From: Alistipes sp.
GTDB lineage: Bacteria; Bacteroidota; Bacteroidia; Bacteroidales; Rikenellaceae
NCBI GenBank assembly: GCA_022782405.1
Contig: JALFNK010000018.1
Span: forward strand, 1-64,000
Direction of reading: 5' to 3'
Length of the DNA stretch: 64,000 nt
In this document: positions 34,176-44,174 of the stretch, piece by piece
Layout of the letters: every line of letters starts with the position of its first letter
How positions within the stretch are numbered: position 1 is the stretch's first letter
The notes under the pieces: model-generated
Told to the model about the DNA's origin: nothing
What the model saw: only the letters and a program-made list of their open reading frames with translations
Databases searched by the model: none
Translations under genes and position numbers: made by a program

Positions 34176-34825
34176 CGTTTCTCTTCTCTTTCGACGTTCA
34201 ACTCGTTCTTCTCGGCCACAAGGTCGCGCTTGAGCAGCTCCTCATACTCCTTTTCGCTGATCTGGCGGTTCACTCCTCCGAAGAAGCGCTGCAGACGCAC
34301 CTTGCGCTGAAGCTGCATCAGTCCGTAGAGCATCGCCTCGGGACGCGGCGGGCATCCCGGAATATAGACATCCACGGGCAGGATCTCACCGACGCCCTGC
34401 ACCACATGATAGGACTTCTTGAAGGGACCGCCGCTGATGGCGCAGCCGCCCACGGCAATCACATACTTCGGATCGGCCATCTGGTCATAGAGACGCTTGA
34501 GCACCGGGGCCATCTTGTGGGTGATCGTGCCGGCGACCATGATGAAGTCGGCCTGACGCGGAGAGGCGCGGGCCACTTCAAATCCGAATCGGGCAAAATC
34601 GTAGCGTGCGGCTCCCACGGCCATGAATTCGATACCGCAACAGCTCGTGGCGAAGGTCAGCGGCCAGAGACTGTTGCTCCGGCCCCACTCGATCAGACGG
34701 TCGAGGTTCCCGACGATGACGTTCGTGCCGTTTTCGCGCAGCTCCTGCGCCATCTTCTCGAGGTACTCGTTGTCGTTGAAATCCTCGTATTTCATCGACT
34801 TGATTTCCGGCATCCTTATTTCCAT
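34172..34825 (-). CDS. nuoB: complex I subunit B (cluster N2)
   Basis: A 217-residue subunit carrying the last [4Fe-4S] centre (N2). Ligand motifs are [21 protein letters not shown] and [13 protein letters not shown]. The start [10 protein letters not shown] at 34825 overlaps the nuoA end by 10 bases; MPEIKS at 34813 is the alternative. The C-terminal tail is charged and longer than usual ([18 protein letters not shown]). Confidence 0.95.
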   Translation of the reverse strand: MEIRMPEIKSMKYEDFNDNEYLEKMAQELRENGTNVIVGNLDRLIEWGRSNSLWPLTFATSCCGIEFMAVGAARYDFARFGFEVARASPRQADFIMVAGTITHKMAPVLKRLYDQMADPKYVIAVGGCAISGGPFKKSYHVVQGVGEILPVDVYIPGCPPRPEAMLYGLMQLQRKVRLQRFFGGVNRQISEKEYEELLKRDLVAEKNELNVEREEKR

Positions 34826-35166
34826 TCCAAAGCTCCTTTCCGCCAGGCGTAGGCCAGGCCCAAAATCAATATCAGCAGGAAGAAGAGGATGCTCACCAGA
34901 CCGTAGAGGCCCAGGTCCTGCACCACGACGGCCCACGAAAAGAGGAAGACGGTCTCGACGTCGAACATCAGGAAGAGGATGGCGAACAGGTAGTATCCCA
35001 CCTTGAACTGCATCCACGAACGTCCGCGCGTGGGAATACCGCACTCGTAGGCCTCACCCTTCTGCGAGTTGTACGAACGGGGCGAGATGGCCCGGGCGAT
35101 TCCCAAAGCCAGCGCCACCAGCGCTATGGCCGTAACAATGACGACCACCAACAACGTAAAGTACAT
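34816..35166 (-). CDS. nuoA: complex I subunit A
   Basis: A 116-residue protein with three membrane segments and the NuoA signature [40 protein letters not shown]. It is the first gene of the operon A-B-CD-H-I-J-K-L-M-N. No nuoE, nuoF or nuoG gene follows or precedes it in the window. Confidence 0.96.
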   Translation of the reverse strand: MYFTLLVVVIVTAIALVALALGIARAISPRSYNSQKGEAYECGIPTRGRSWMQFKVGYYLFAILFLMFDVETVFLFSWAVVVQDLGLYGLVSILFFLLILILGLAYAWRKGALEWK

Positions 35167-35181
35167 ATCAACAATACATTA

Positions 35182-35189
35182 CAAATTTA
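35182..35189 (-). promoter_or_regulatory. -7 box of the nuo operon
   Basis: On the minus strand TAAATTTG matches TAnnTTTG and lies 15 bases before the nuoA ATG. No TTG at 19-21 bp upstream was seen, so strength or regulation by an activator is open. Confidence 0.6.
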
Positions 35190-35277
35190 TCGAAATACGG
35201 ATGAATCCGCACCGACAGGCGGATTCCGAGCCTTCGGGCAAAAGGCAGGCGGCAATGCGGCAAAGTGCCGGCAGACG

Positions 35278-35634
35278 CTATATCAGAATGTGCCCCAGCG
35301 AAAAGACGTAGTAATCCACCGCACGGAAAGGGATCGCAGCATCGTGCAGATGCACCCGGAGGGGGGCGAAGGGGGCCGAAGTCGCTTCGGAGCGCAGGCA
35401 GGCGTCGAAACGGACCGGGCTCTTCGATCCCGTGGGATCGAGCAGCCCCGCGCACTCTCCGCCGTTGCAGACTGTGGCGAAACAGAAACGTGCCGGAGCC
35501 GGAAGCGGATCCTGCTGCTGACGCAGGGTGGCGCATGCGGAGTCCTTCCCGGCGCTCCGCTCGGAAACCGGCGGAACGGCGCTCAACAGGATGAAGAGCG
35601 ATACGAACAGCAGATATTGAATACGGACCAACAT
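35278..35634 (-). CDS. small exported hypothetical protein
   Basis: A 118-residue protein with a clear signal peptide (MLVRIQYLLFVSLFILLSAVPP) followed by a cysteine-containing mature part (CATLRQQQDP, FCFATVCNGGECAGLL). I do not recognise a family. The start at 35634 follows a TATCTTCG box (minus strand, 35658-35665), one base off the -7 consensus. It lies just upstream of nuo but with about 110 bases and a separate nuo promoter between them. A longer frame on the same strand without signal peptide overlaps it and is less likely. Confidence 0.55.
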   Translation of the reverse strand: MLVRIQYLLFVSLFILLSAVPPVSERSAGKDSACATLRQQQDPLPAPARFCFATVCNGGECAGLLDPTGSKSPVRFDACLRSEATSAPFAPLRVHLHDAAIPFRAVDYYVFSLGHILI

Positions 35635-35844
35635 GCGGCGAACGGGTTTTCGCGCCGCGAAGATACACTCTTTCGACGAAAAAAACACATTTCCGGCCCT
35701 AAAAAAATATGCGCGGCCCCGCAAGAAGCCCTTTTTGCGAAAAACGGACAAGGTGGCATATCTCCGGAAAGGCTTCGCCTCAACGAAAAGGGTCCCGAAT
35801 AACGAATTATCGTCCCGATCGTTCTTTTACTTCCGATTTTTTTG

Positions 35845-35852
35845 TAAATTTG
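35845..35852 (+). promoter_or_regulatory. -7 box of the tryptophanase gene
   Basis: TAAATTTG lies 39 bases before the tnaA ATG. The leader is too short for a tnaC-type regulatory peptide, so the E. coli mode of tryptophan induction is unlikely. The -33 element is not obvious. Confidence 0.6.
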
Positions 35853-35891
35853 ACAATGACAGAAAATCCATAACCTAAAAACGCCTTACAA

Positions 35892-37268
35892 ATGAAACTT
35901 CCTTATTGCGAACCGTACAAGATCAAGATGACCGAGGCGATCCGCACCTCGACGCGCGCCGAACGCGAAGCCTGGATCCGCGAAGCTCACTACAACCTCT
36001 TCAAGCTGCGTTCGGATCAGGTCGCGATCGACCTGCTGACCGACTCGGGAACCGGCTCGATGTCCGACCGCCAGTGGGCGGCGATGATGACCGGCGACGA
36101 AAGCTACGCGGGCGCCTCGTCCTACTTCCGCCTCAAGGCAATCGTCGAGCGGCTCTTCGGCATGCCCTACTTCCTGCCTACGCACCAGGGCCGCGCTGCC
36201 GAAAACGTCATCTTCTCGGCTCTGCTCCACGAGGGGGATATCGTTCCGGGCAACTCCCACTTCGACACCACAAAGGGACACATCGAATTCCGCCGCTGCC
36301 ATGCCGTGGACTGCACCATCGACGCCGCGGCCGACACGCAGCTCGACATCCCGTTCAAGGGCGAGATGGATCCCGCGAAGCTCGAGAAGGTGCTGCGCGA
36401 AAATCCCCGCGAAAAGGTGCCGTGCGTCGTGCTGACCATCACGAACAACACGGCCGGAGGACAGCCCGTCTCGATGCGCAACATCCGCCAGACGGCCGAG
36501 ATATGCCGCCGTTACGGCGTGCCCCTGCTCATCGACTCGGCGCGTTTCGCCGAGAACGCCTACTTCATCAAGATGCGCGAAGAGGGCTATGCCGACCGTT
36601 CGATCAAGGAGATCGTCCGCGAAATCTACCAGTATGCCGACATCATGACCATATCGGCCAAGAAGGACGGCGTGGTGAACATGGGCGGCTTCGTGGCGAT
36701 GCGTTCCGAGGAGCTCTTCCGCCGGGCCATGTCCTTCTGCATCATGTACGAGGGATATGTTACCTACGGCGGCATGTCGGGACGCGACATGGACGCCCTG
36801 GCAGTAGGTCTGGACGAGAATACGGAGTTCGAACAGCTCGACGCCCGGATCCGCCAGGTGAAGCTCCTGGGCGATCTGCTCGACGAATACGGCGTACCCT
36901 ACCAGCGGCCGGCCGGAGGCCATGCGATCTTCATCGACGCCAAACGGGTGCTGCCCAACCTTCCGAAGGAGCAGTTCATCGCCCAGACACTGGCCGTGGA
37001 GCTCTACCTCGAAGCGGGCATCCGCGGCGTGGAGATCGGCTCGATCCTCGCGGACCGCGATCCCGAGACGCACGAGAACCGCTACCCCGCCCTCGAGCTG
37101 CTGCGTCTGGCCATCCCGCGCCGCGTCTATACCGACAACCACATCCGGGTGATCGCCGCCGCCTGCCGCAACATCTACGAGCGGCGCGAGGAGATCACCT
37201 CCGGCTACCGCATCACCTTCGAGGCGCCGATCCTGCGCCACTTCACCGTGGAGCTGGAGCGGATCTGA
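35892..37268 (+). CDS. tnaA: tryptophanase
   Basis: A 458-residue PLP enzyme of the beta-eliminating lyase family. Motifs include LLTDSGTGSMSDRQWAAMM, PTHQGRAAENVIF, GNSHFDTTKGHIEFR, IDSARFAENAYFI and the PLP lysine in SAKKDG (Lys257/258). SAKKD and NSHFDTTKGHIE favour tryptophanase over tyrosine phenol-lyase, which has SGKKD. It splits tryptophan to indole, pyruvate and ammonia. It is monocistronic, with its own promoter and terminator. Indole formation is common in gut Bacteroidales. Confidence 0.93.
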   Translation: MKLPYCEPYKIKMTEAIRTSTRAEREAWIREAHYNLFKLRSDQVAIDLLTDSGTGSMSDRQWAAMMTGDESYAGASSYFRLKAIVERLFGMPYFLPTHQGRAAENVIFSALLHEGDIVPGNSHFDTTKGHIEFRRCHAVDCTIDAAADTQLDIPFKGEMDPAKLEKVLRENPREKVPCVVLTITNNTAGGQPVSMRNIRQTAEICRRYGVPLLIDSARFAENAYFIKMREEGYADRSIKEIVREIYQYADIMTISAKKDGVVNMGGFVAMRSEELFRRAMSFCIMYEGYVTYGGMSGRDMDALAVGLDENTEFEQLDARIRQVKLLGDLLDEYGVPYQRPAGGHAIFIDAKRVLPNLPKEQFIAQTLAVELYLEAGIRGVEIGSILADRDPETHENRYPALELLRLAIPRRVYTDNHIRVIAAACRNIYERREEITSGYRITFEAPILRHFTVELERI

Positions 37269-37290
37269 TTCCGCCGCAGACTCCGGACAC

Positions 37291-37332
37291 AAGGAAGGGA
37301 GGGGTGCCACGGCATCCCTCCCTTCCTTTTTT
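37291..37332 (+). terminator. rho-independent terminator after tnaA
   Basis: A long stem, AAGGAAGGGA to TCCCTTCCTT with additional inner pairs (37291-37328), is followed by a T-tract. It also separates tnaA from the convergent asd gene. Confidence 0.92.
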
Positions 37333-37345
37333 CAGCATCCTCCGG

Positions 37346-38338
37346 CTAAAGCAGCGTCTCGAGGATCTGCACGGCATTGAGCGCCGCACCCTTGCGGATC
37401 TGGTCGCTCACGCACCAGAATGTCAGGCCCCGCTCCGAGGTCAGATCCCGGCGGATACGGCCCACATAGACGGGATCCTTGCCGGCAAGGAAGAGCGGCA
37501 TGGGATAGACCTTTCCGGCGGGGTCGTCCATGAGCACCACGCCCGGTGCCTTGGCAAAGGCCTCGCGGGCCTCGGCAACCGATACCGGACGTTCCGTTTC
37601 GAGCCATACACTCTCCGAATGGGCACGCATCACGGGCACACGCACGCACGTCGCCGAGACACGGACGTCGGAGTGCATGATCTTGCGTGTCTCGTTGAAC
37701 ATCTTCATCTCCTCCTTCGTATAGTCGTTCTCGGTGAAGACGTCGATATGCGGGATGACGTTATAGGCGAGCTGGAAGGCGAACTTCTCGACCGTGGGCT
37801 CCTCCCCGGCGCCCAACTGGGCATACTGACGCACCAGTTCGTCCATGGCCGCCGCACCGGCGCCGCTGGCCGACTGGTAGGTCGCCACATGCACGCGCTC
37901 GATATGCGAGAGCCGCTCGATGGCGTTCAGCGCCACGACCATCTGGATCGTCGTGCAGTTGGGGTTGGCGATGATCCGCCGCGGAGCCTGCTTTGCATCC
38001 CCGGGATTGACCTCCGGAACCACCAGAGGCACATCCTCCTCCATGCGGAAGGCACTCGAATTGTCGATCATCACGGCGCCGTGTCGCGTGATCGTTTCGG
38101 CGAATTCACGCGACGTGCCGGCTCCGGCCGACGTGAGGGCGAAGTCCGCACCCTTGAAATCGTCGTTATGCTGCAGGAGTTTTACCGTCAGCTCCTCACC
38201 GCGGAACCGATAGGTGCGCCCCGCGCTGCGCGGCGAGCCGAAGAGCAGCAGCTCGTCGATCGGCAGCGGCCGCTCCTCGAGAATCTTCAGGAACTCCTGT
38301 CCCACGGCGCCGCTGGCGCCCACGATAGCGATTTTCAT
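37346..38338 (-). CDS. asd: aspartate-semialdehyde dehydrogenase
   Basis: A 330-residue NADPH enzyme that reduces aspartyl phosphate to aspartate semialdehyde for lysine/diaminopimelate, threonine and methionine synthesis. The N-terminal nucleotide site is [18 protein letters not shown]; the nucleophile is Cys128 in [28 protein letters not shown] and [14 protein letters not shown] follow. Start 38338 (MKIAIVG) was chosen because the fold begins there; 38371 adds a non-conserved tail overlapping PBP1A. It is the last gene of the SUI1-metallopeptidase-PBP1A-asd run (29-base gap). Confidence 0.96.
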   Translation of the reverse strand: MKIAIVGASGAVGQEFLKILEERPLPIDELLLFGSPRSAGRTYRFRGEELTVKLLQHNDDFKGADFALTSAGAGTSREFAETITRHGAVMIDNSSAFRMEEDVPLVVPEVNPGDAKQAPRRIIANPNCTTIQMVVALNAIERLSHIERVHVATYQSASGAGAAAMDELVRQYAQLGAGEEPTVEKFAFQLAYNVIPHIDVFTENDYTKEEMKMFNETRKIMHSDVRVSATCVRVPVMRAHSESVWLETERPVSVAEAREAFAKAPGVVLMDDPAGKVYPMPLFLAGKDPVYVGRIRRDLTSERGLTFWCVSDQIRKGAALNAVQILETLL

Positions 38339-38367
38339 AGTTCTTTTCTGCTGTATTAATTGGATTG

Positions 38368-40782
38368 TCAATCGAAAAAGGCATCATCCTCGGCGATACC
38401 CGTCTCCGAGGCGCGCTCATCGCGGCCCGCGGGTTCGTCGCAGTCGTAATCCGGCATGAGCGTCGGGCGCACGAACCGGTCCTCACGGCTGACGCCCAGG
38501 CGGGGATCGCCATAGACCGACTTCATGTATTCGCCGACGATCGGCAGGGCCATCACGCTGCCCTCACCGCCCGAGATGCGGTGCACGGACTGATCCTCAC
38601 CGCCGACCCAGGCGCTCGTAACGAGTTTCGGGGCCACACAGACGAACCATGCGTCGCGGTTCTTGTTCGAGGTGCCCGTCTTGCCGCCGATCTCCACGCC
38701 GTCGAAGCCGAACTGCCAGCGCAGACGCCCCGCCGTACCCGAATTGACCACTCCCTCGAGCATCGTGAGCATCGTATAGGCGGTACGCTCGCTGACGGCA
38801 TCCTGCGACTGGGGGATGAAACTGGCAATCAGATTGCCCTGACGGTCCTCGATGCGCGTTACGAAGATCGGATCGGTATGCACGCCCTCGTTGGCGAAGG
38901 TCGAGAAGGCGCTTGCCAGCTCGTAGACGTTCGACTCCGACGAGCCGAGACACAGCGCCGGCACGGGGTCGATGAAGCTGCGGATACCCATGTTGTGAAT
39001 GAAGTCCGCAACGGCTGCCGGCTGCTTGGCCTGCTTCATGATCCAGGCCGAATAGTTGTTGCGGCTGCGCGCCAGGCCCCATTTGAGCGGATGGAGCACC
39101 CCGTCGTACTCGACCTTTCCGGCCTCCTTCGGCGACCAGGCCGTACCGTTGGCCGTCTCGATCGTTACGGGCAGGTTCGGGACCATCGTGCAGGGGGTCA
39201 TGCCCAGGTGGTCGATGGCAAAGGTGTAGACGAAGGGCTTGATCGTCGAACCGATCTGCCGCTTGCCCTGCTTGGCCATGTCGTACTTGAAATAGCGGAA
39301 GTTCGGCCCGCCCACATAGGCCTTCACATAGCCCGTACGGGGATCCATCGAAACGAGCGCCGCACGCATGATGCCCTTGTGGTGGAGGATCGAGTCGCGC
39401 GGCGTCATCACCGTGTCGCGCTCGCCCCTGAAGGTGAAGACCCGCATCGGGCAGGGTTTGTCGAACGACGCGGCGATCTCCTTGGCGCTGTATCCGGCAC
39501 TCTTCATCTCGCGGTAACGGTCCGAATAGCGGATCGCCTGGCGCATGATCCGGTCGCGCTCCTCGCGCGTGGCATCGACGAAAATGGTCCGCGTACGCCG
39601 GTACTGCTGGTCCATGGCCGGCTGGATGACCTTCTCGAGCTGCTTCTGCACGGCCTGTTCGGCATAGGCCTGCATCCGCGAGTTGATCGTCGTGTAGATC
39701 TTCAGTCCGTCGCGGTAGATGTTGTAGGGCGTGCCGTCGGCCTTGCGGTTCTTGTGGCACCAGCCGTAGATCGGGTTATTCTCGTACTCCTTGACCGCCT
39801 CGTCGTAGTCCCATTCGTTGTAGAACTGGTTGCGGCGCGGCTTCTCGGCGTTCATCACCAGCCGGAGCATCTCGCGGAAGTAGGTCGCCGTACCGGCATT
39901 GTGCGAAACGGGATTGTAGTTGAGCACGATCGGAAGCGCCGAGATCGAGTCGCACGCCTTGCGGCTCAACGCCCCGGCCTTGGCCATGCGCGAAAGCACC
40001 AGGTTGCGGCGCGCCACGGCGTTGTCGTAGTTCCGCAGCGGCGAGTAGCGCGTCGGCGCATTCACCACGCCCACGAGCACCGCAGCCTCCTGTACGTTCA
40101 GCTCGTCGGGCTCCTTGTTGAAAAACGTATGCGCGGCCGACTTGATGCCGTAGGCGTTCGAGCCGTACTCCACCGTATTGAGGTACATGGCGGCGATCTC
40201 CTCCTTCGTGTAGTTATACTCGAGCTTGAGGGCCGTAATCCACTCCTTGAACTTCGAGGTTACGAGTTTCGCCGTACGGGCGATGCGCCCGCGGTTGCGG
40301 GCCGTATCGCGCGGGAAGAGGTTCTTGGCCAACTGCTGCGTGATCGTCGAACCGCCGCCCTGAGAGGTGTTCTGCAACAGCAGGGTCTTCACCGCCACGC
40401 GTGCCAACGAAGGGATGTCGATGCCCGAATGGCTCCGGAAACGGACATCCTCCGTAGAGATCAGCGCCGCAACGATGGGCGGCACCTCATGGCCGTCGAG
40501 ACGGATGTGAAGCGTCGAATCCGACGGGAAAAGGTCGGCATACTGCACATAGGAACGGTTCTGCACGAAGAAGGTGCCGAGGACCCTGCCGTCTTCGGAG
40601 TAGATCTCCGTGGCGAGGTTGCTGCGCGGATTCTCCAGCTCCTCGAACGAAGGGATACGTCCGAAGAGACCCAGGGCCGTGAGCAGCAGCATGAGGGCGA
40701 CCAGCGCAATCGGTGCGAAGGCCACATACCAGATCCATTTTATCGTCTTCGGGCCGATGCCCGGTCTTTTCGGTTGCGACAT
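38368..40782 (-). CDS. penicillin-binding protein 1A
   Basis: An 804-residue class A PBP with one N-terminal membrane anchor. The GT51 domain shows [14 protein letters not shown] and [14 protein letters not shown] (about 110-170); the transpeptidase domain shows [14 protein letters not shown] (SxxK), [10 protein letters not shown] and [15 protein letters not shown] (KTG). It polymerises and crosslinks peptidoglycan at the inner membrane. Start MSQPKR at 40782 precedes the anchor; an ATG at 40845 lies in the end of the upstream gene. The C-terminus ends acidic (EDDAFFD). It is 35 bases from the upstream gene and 29 from asd. Confidence 0.95.
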   Translation of the reverse strand: MSQPKRPGIGPKTIKWIWYVAFAPIALVALMLLLTALGLFGRIPSFEELENPRSNLATEIYSEDGRVLGTFFVQNRSYVQYADLFPSDSTLHIRLDGHEVPPIVAALISTEDVRFRSHSGIDIPSLARVAVKTLLLQNTSQGGGSTITQQLAKNLFPRDTARNRGRIARTAKLVTSKFKEWITALKLEYNYTKEEIAAMYLNTVEYGSNAYGIKSAAHTFFNKEPDELNVQEAAVLVGVVNAPTRYSPLRNYDNAVARRNLVLSRMAKAGALSRKACDSISALPIVLNYNPVSHNAGTATYFREMLRLVMNAEKPRRNQFYNEWDYDEAVKEYENNPIYGWCHKNRKADGTPYNIYRDGLKIYTTINSRMQAYAEQAVQKQLEKVIQPAMDQQYRRTRTIFVDATREERDRIMRQAIRYSDRYREMKSAGYSAKEIAASFDKPCPMRVFTFRGERDTVMTPRDSILHHKGIMRAALVSMDPRTGYVKAYVGGPNFRYFKYDMAKQGKRQIGSTIKPFVYTFAIDHLGMTPCTMVPNLPVTIETANGTAWSPKEAGKVEYDGVLHPLKWGLARSRNNYSAWIMKQAKQPAAVADFIHNMGIRSFIDPVPALCLGSSESNVYELASAFSTFANEGVHTDPIFVTRIEDRQGNLIASFIPQSQDAVSERTAYTMLTMLEGVVNSGTAGRLRWQFGFDGVEIGGKTGTSNKNRDAWFVCVAPKLVTSAWVGGEDQSVHRISGGEGSVMALPIVGEYMKSVYGDPRLGVSREDRFVRPTLMPDYDCDEPAGRDERASETGIAEDDAFFD

Positions 40783-40816
40783 GATGTTGTATTTTTCGGC
40801 AAAGGTACGAAAAAAA

Positions 40817-43774
40817 TCAGAACGGAAGCCCCACCGAAGCGGCAATCCACACCCCGCCGCTCGAAGGATGGTAGCACGAAAGTTTGAGGGTCGAGGTTGC
40901 CGAGGCCGGCTGACGGAACAGATTGAAGTCGAAGAGCAGGTCGCCGCCGAAGGAGCCGATGCGGCGCCACTCCAGACCGGCCCCCGCAGGACGGCGGAAC
41001 TGGGCGTAGTCGCCGCCGAGGTTCAAACGGATCCGTTTGATGTAGAGAATCGAGGTGATGCCCCCTTCGGGATAGCACAGCGGCAGCTGGTAGTCGAGCG
41101 ACAGTGCCGTATAGCTGTTCGAGACGATCTCCGAAGAGGTGAATCCGTGGGGTATGAGTTGCGTGGACTTGTAGCTCAACGGCGCATAGCCCGCCGGGAA
41201 CTTGTAACCGCCCACCGATGTCTGGAACGTGGCCTCGAGGTGCAGCGAATGATGGCGCACGAAGCCCGGAAGGTAGCCCTGACCATAGAACGAAATCAGG
41301 TTGCTGAAGTCGGCATTGAGGGGATCGAACGTATAGGAGGCACTCAACGAATAGCCCCAGCGCGGTGCGAAATCCCGATGGGCGAGACGCACCTGGTCCG
41401 AGAATCCGGCACCAAACGAAAGCTTGTGCAGGCCCTCGTTGAAGCCGACCCGCTCGATATTGTGGATGTTCCCGTTCTCCCACTCGATCTTGTTCAGGTC
41501 GGCGACCATGCCGTTCGAATAGTTCCATCCGGCCGAGAGCGACAGCTGCCGCGTATGGTATCCCCGTTGGAAAACGAGCGGCAGCGTCGTGGTAAGGCCC
41601 ACGGAGTAGTATTTCTCGGGTGCCGGCTGCGACTGATAGAGGGGATTTCCCGTCTCGGGATCGTACGACACGAGCGAATAGAAGATCTGGTTCCCGCCAT
41701 ACGAGGCATCCAGGTCGAAACGCAGGCCCAATCCGAAATAGCGTACTCCGAGATTCAGCACCGAACCTTCGCTGCGGTTCCAGCCGTAGGAGGCATAGGC
41801 CTCGACGCTCGACAGCAGGTTCTGCGACATGATCGTAAAGCCGGCATTGACATCGATGACATGTTCGTTTACGGCCGAGAAGGGATTGAATGCCAGCGGC
41901 ATCCAACTATGCACATTCACCAGATTGGGCACCTTTCGGTAGCGTTTCTCACGGAACTGTTCCCGCTGTTCGACGGCATCCCGCGCCGTGAAGCGCACCG
42001 TATCGAGATTCGGCACCTCCCAGCGCCGCCGCGGGGGATTCACCCAATCGACCGGAAGCGCAGCGGGTGCCACGGGAATACGGAGGCTGTCCGAGGGTTG
42101 GTGCGTTACGCGGTATCCCAGCCGGTCGTAGGTCGTCAGCAGCAGCTCCCGGCCGGCCGGTGCGGGATCGAACGACCCGTATTCGGAAACCGAGAGGCGA
42201 AACTCCCGCCGGGCCACCAGGTCGTAACCGTGCACCTCGTCCTTGCCCGAGGCAATCGAGCCGTAGTAAAGCATGCCGCCGCCGGCCCGCAGGTCCGACA
42301 GGGTGATATAGGCCCCGCGCGTTACGGGATGCAGTCCCTCGACGTCGATCCGCGCGATCCACATGCCCGAATCGTCCGTGAGGAGCACATACCACGCCCG
42401 CGTCAGGTCGTCCCAGGCCAGGCCGTGGACCTCCTTGTCGGCAGGAACCTCATAACGGGCCTCGGGCGCTTCGTCGCGCTGCTCGATGACCGTATAACGG
42501 CCGTCGGGGGCATATTCGACCCATCCCAGCGACTCGGGCGTCGCCGTGGGATAGAGCGTCTTGAAGTGTCCGGGAGCCGTCCGGGGACGCCCGTCGGCAA
42601 GATCCATGAAACACAGGCGCGAATTGACCCGCTGTTCGAAGAGCAGCGACCGCCGGTACTCGGTCCACCAAACCCGTCCGCGGCTCATCGTCGGCCGCGT
42701 CGAGATCAGACCCGTATGGCAGATCTCCTGCTCCCGGCCCGTGCGGCGGTCGATCCGCACGAAGCGCGACGGTCGGCCCAGGTCGCTCTTTACGGCCAGC
42801 ACGGCCGTGTCGCCCAGCGCCAGGGGCCATTCGTAGGTCGTATGGTTTCCGGCAGGAAGCGGCGTGAGCGTCGCGGCGCTGTCGCCCGTGCGGGGCAGCG
42901 AATCCCAGAAGCGCTGCAGGTCGTCGAACGTCTCGCGGAAAAGCTGTCCGACCGACGTGTCATAATATTTGCGAAGACCGAAATGCGTTGTCAGAATCAC
43001 ATAAGGGTTGCGGACGCTGTAGCGCACGACCTTGTCCCAGATGTTTTCGCCGTAACGGTCATAGGCATAGGAACAAAGCTGGTAACCCAGTTCATAGTGG
43101 TCGGGAATATGGTCGCGGTAGGAGCCGCAGAACCACTTGTCCGGATTGCGGCGGTCACGCGTGTCGCGGCGGTTGCGTCCTACGCGACCCATGGCGCGGT
43201 AACCCATCGTAAAGGAGGGCTGCAGGCCGCGCCCGTAGGAGGACATCATCGTCTCGGACATCACCGCGTCGCCCTCGAGGGCCCACAGCGGCATGAAGAG
43301 CAGGCCGACGGTCGAGCCCTGCTCGCCCGTCAGATAGCTCAACACGCGGATCAGCCCCCGGTTGAGATTGTTGTACTGCACGGCATGGCGGTATTCGTGG
43401 GCCACAAGCTGCTTGTACCACGGCATCGAATAGGAGTCGATGGCCGGCGAAGTGAGGAACTCCACACGCTTCGGAAGATACATGACCAGACCGTTCGACT
43501 GGAAATTCTCGGGATGCATCACAAAGGGGATGCGCATCGGCCCGTAACGGAACCCGTAGCCGATCGAGGGCTGCACCGTGCGGATGTAGTAAAGCGTGCG
43601 CGCAGCCAGCGAGGCAGCCGTATCGGGATAGATCATCCGCACGTCGGATGTACGGATCGTGGACCACTTCATCGGAGCGTCCGCCCCCCAGGTATAATAC
43701 TGCGCCACGGCACGCCGCGCTCCGAAGAGCAGGCATACCGTCGCCACCGCCATGATAATCGCACGTTTTTTCAC
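40817..43774 (-). CDS. outer-membrane metallopeptidase-like / beta-propeller / barrel protein
   Basis: A 985-residue exported protein (signal VKKRAIIMAVATVCLLFGARR, ending AVAQ). Near residue 130 it has a gluzincin zinc site, HEYRHAVQ, and about 45 residues later WALEGDAVMSE, with the third ligand Glu. The middle is WD/propeller-like (repeated SRGRVWWTEYRR, APDGRYTVI, LYYGSIASGKDEVHGYD). The last 300 residues alternate aromatic and polar strands and end in Phe (ASVGLPF), typical of an outer-membrane barrel. GTG 43774 is preferred because it starts one base after the SUI1 stop and makes the full signal peptide; an ATG lies at 43753. Function is unknown. Confidence 0.82.
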   Translation of the reverse strand: MKKRAIIMAVATVCLLFGARRAVAQYYTWGADAPMKWSTIRTSDVRMIYPDTAASLAARTLYYIRTVQPSIGYGFRYGPMRIPFVMHPENFQSNGLVMYLPKRVEFLTSPAIDSYSMPWYKQLVAHEYRHAVQYNNLNRGLIRVLSYLTGEQGSTVGLLFMPLWALEGDAVMSETMMSSYGRGLQPSFTMGYRAMGRVGRNRRDTRDRRNPDKWFCGSYRDHIPDHYELGYQLCSYAYDRYGENIWDKVVRYSVRNPYVILTTHFGLRKYYDTSVGQLFRETFDDLQRFWDSLPRTGDSAATLTPLPAGNHTTYEWPLALGDTAVLAVKSDLGRPSRFVRIDRRTGREQEICHTGLISTRPTMSRGRVWWTEYRRSLLFEQRVNSRLCFMDLADGRPRTAPGHFKTLYPTATPESLGWVEYAPDGRYTVIEQRDEAPEARYEVPADKEVHGLAWDDLTRAWYVLLTDDSGMWIARIDVEGLHPVTRGAYITLSDLRAGGGMLYYGSIASGKDEVHGYDLVARREFRLSVSEYGSFDPAPAGRELLLTTYDRLGYRVTHQPSDSLRIPVAPAALPVDWVNPPRRRWEVPNLDTVRFTARDAVEQREQFREKRYRKVPNLVNVHSWMPLAFNPFSAVNEHVIDVNAGFTIMSQNLLSSVEAYASYGWNRSEGSVLNLGVRYFGLGLRFDLDASYGGNQIFYSLVSYDPETGNPLYQSQPAPEKYYSVGLTTTLPLVFQRGYHTRQLSLSAGWNYSNGMVADLNKIEWENGNIHNIERVGFNEGLHKLSFGAGFSDQVRLAHRDFAPRWGYSLSASYTFDPLNADFSNLISFYGQGYLPGFVRHHSLHLEATFQTSVGGYKFPAGYAPLSYKSTQLIPHGFTSSEIVSNSYTALSLDYQLPLCYPEGGITSILYIKRIRLNLGGDYAQFRRPAGAGLEWRRIGSFGGDLLFDFNLFRQPASATSTLKLSCYHPSSGGVWIAASVGLPF

Positions 43775-43775
43775 G

Positions 43776-44123
43776 CTATGAACCCGCCTTTTTGCAGCCG
43801 TAGCCGGCCTTGGTGAGTATCTCGACGACCCGGTCTCGGTGGTCGCCCTGGATGAGGATCTCCCCCTCCTTCGCAGCGCCGCCGACGCCGCAGCGCGTCT
43901 TGAGCAGACGCGCCAGTTCCGCAAGATCATCGTCGCGTCCGACGAAGCCCCGTACGATCGTTACGACCTTGCCCGCCCGCTGCTTGCGGTCGAGCCACAC
44001 GCGCAACTGCTGCCGCGCTGCAGGCAGTGTTTCGGGCTCCTCGGGTTCGTCGGTCCGGTATTCGAAATCGGGATTGGTCGAATAGACCATCCCGAGACGC
44101 GATTTCCAATCGTTGTCCGCCAT
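43776..44123 (-). CDS. SUI1/eIF1-like translation factor
   Basis: A 115-residue protein of the SUI1/YciH family. The domain occupies about residues 40-115: RVWLDRKQRAGKVVTIVRGF, DDLAELARLLKTRCGVGGAAKEGEILIQGDHRDRVVEIL. Eukaryotic and archaeal eIF1 control start-codon choice; the bacterial YciH role is not firmly known but affects initiation fidelity in E. coli. The start at 44123 (MADNDWKSR) is preferred over 44180, which would overlap the promoter. It is the first gene of the four-gene run that includes PBP1A. Confidence 0.9.
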   Translation of the reverse strand: MADNDWKSRLGMVYSTNPDFEYRTDEPEEPETLPAARQQLRVWLDRKQRAGKVVTIVRGFVGRDDDLAELARLLKTRCGVGGAAKEGEILIQGDHRDRVVEILTKAGYGCKKAGS

Positions 44124-44174
44124 GGTATCGTTGTTCAAAAAGCAGGAATTAAACGCCGATTCGGCGCCGTTATT

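Noticed and set aside
35853-35891. A possible tnaC-type leader peptide before tryptophanase
   Set aside because: Only 39 bases lie between the -7 box and the ATG, with no short frame containing the needed Trp and Pro codons.
38365-43816. Long plus-strand open frames of 840 and 1,068 codons
   Set aside because: They are antisense to PBP1A and the metallopeptidase-barrel gene, both of which have clear motifs. Composition is non-protein-like.
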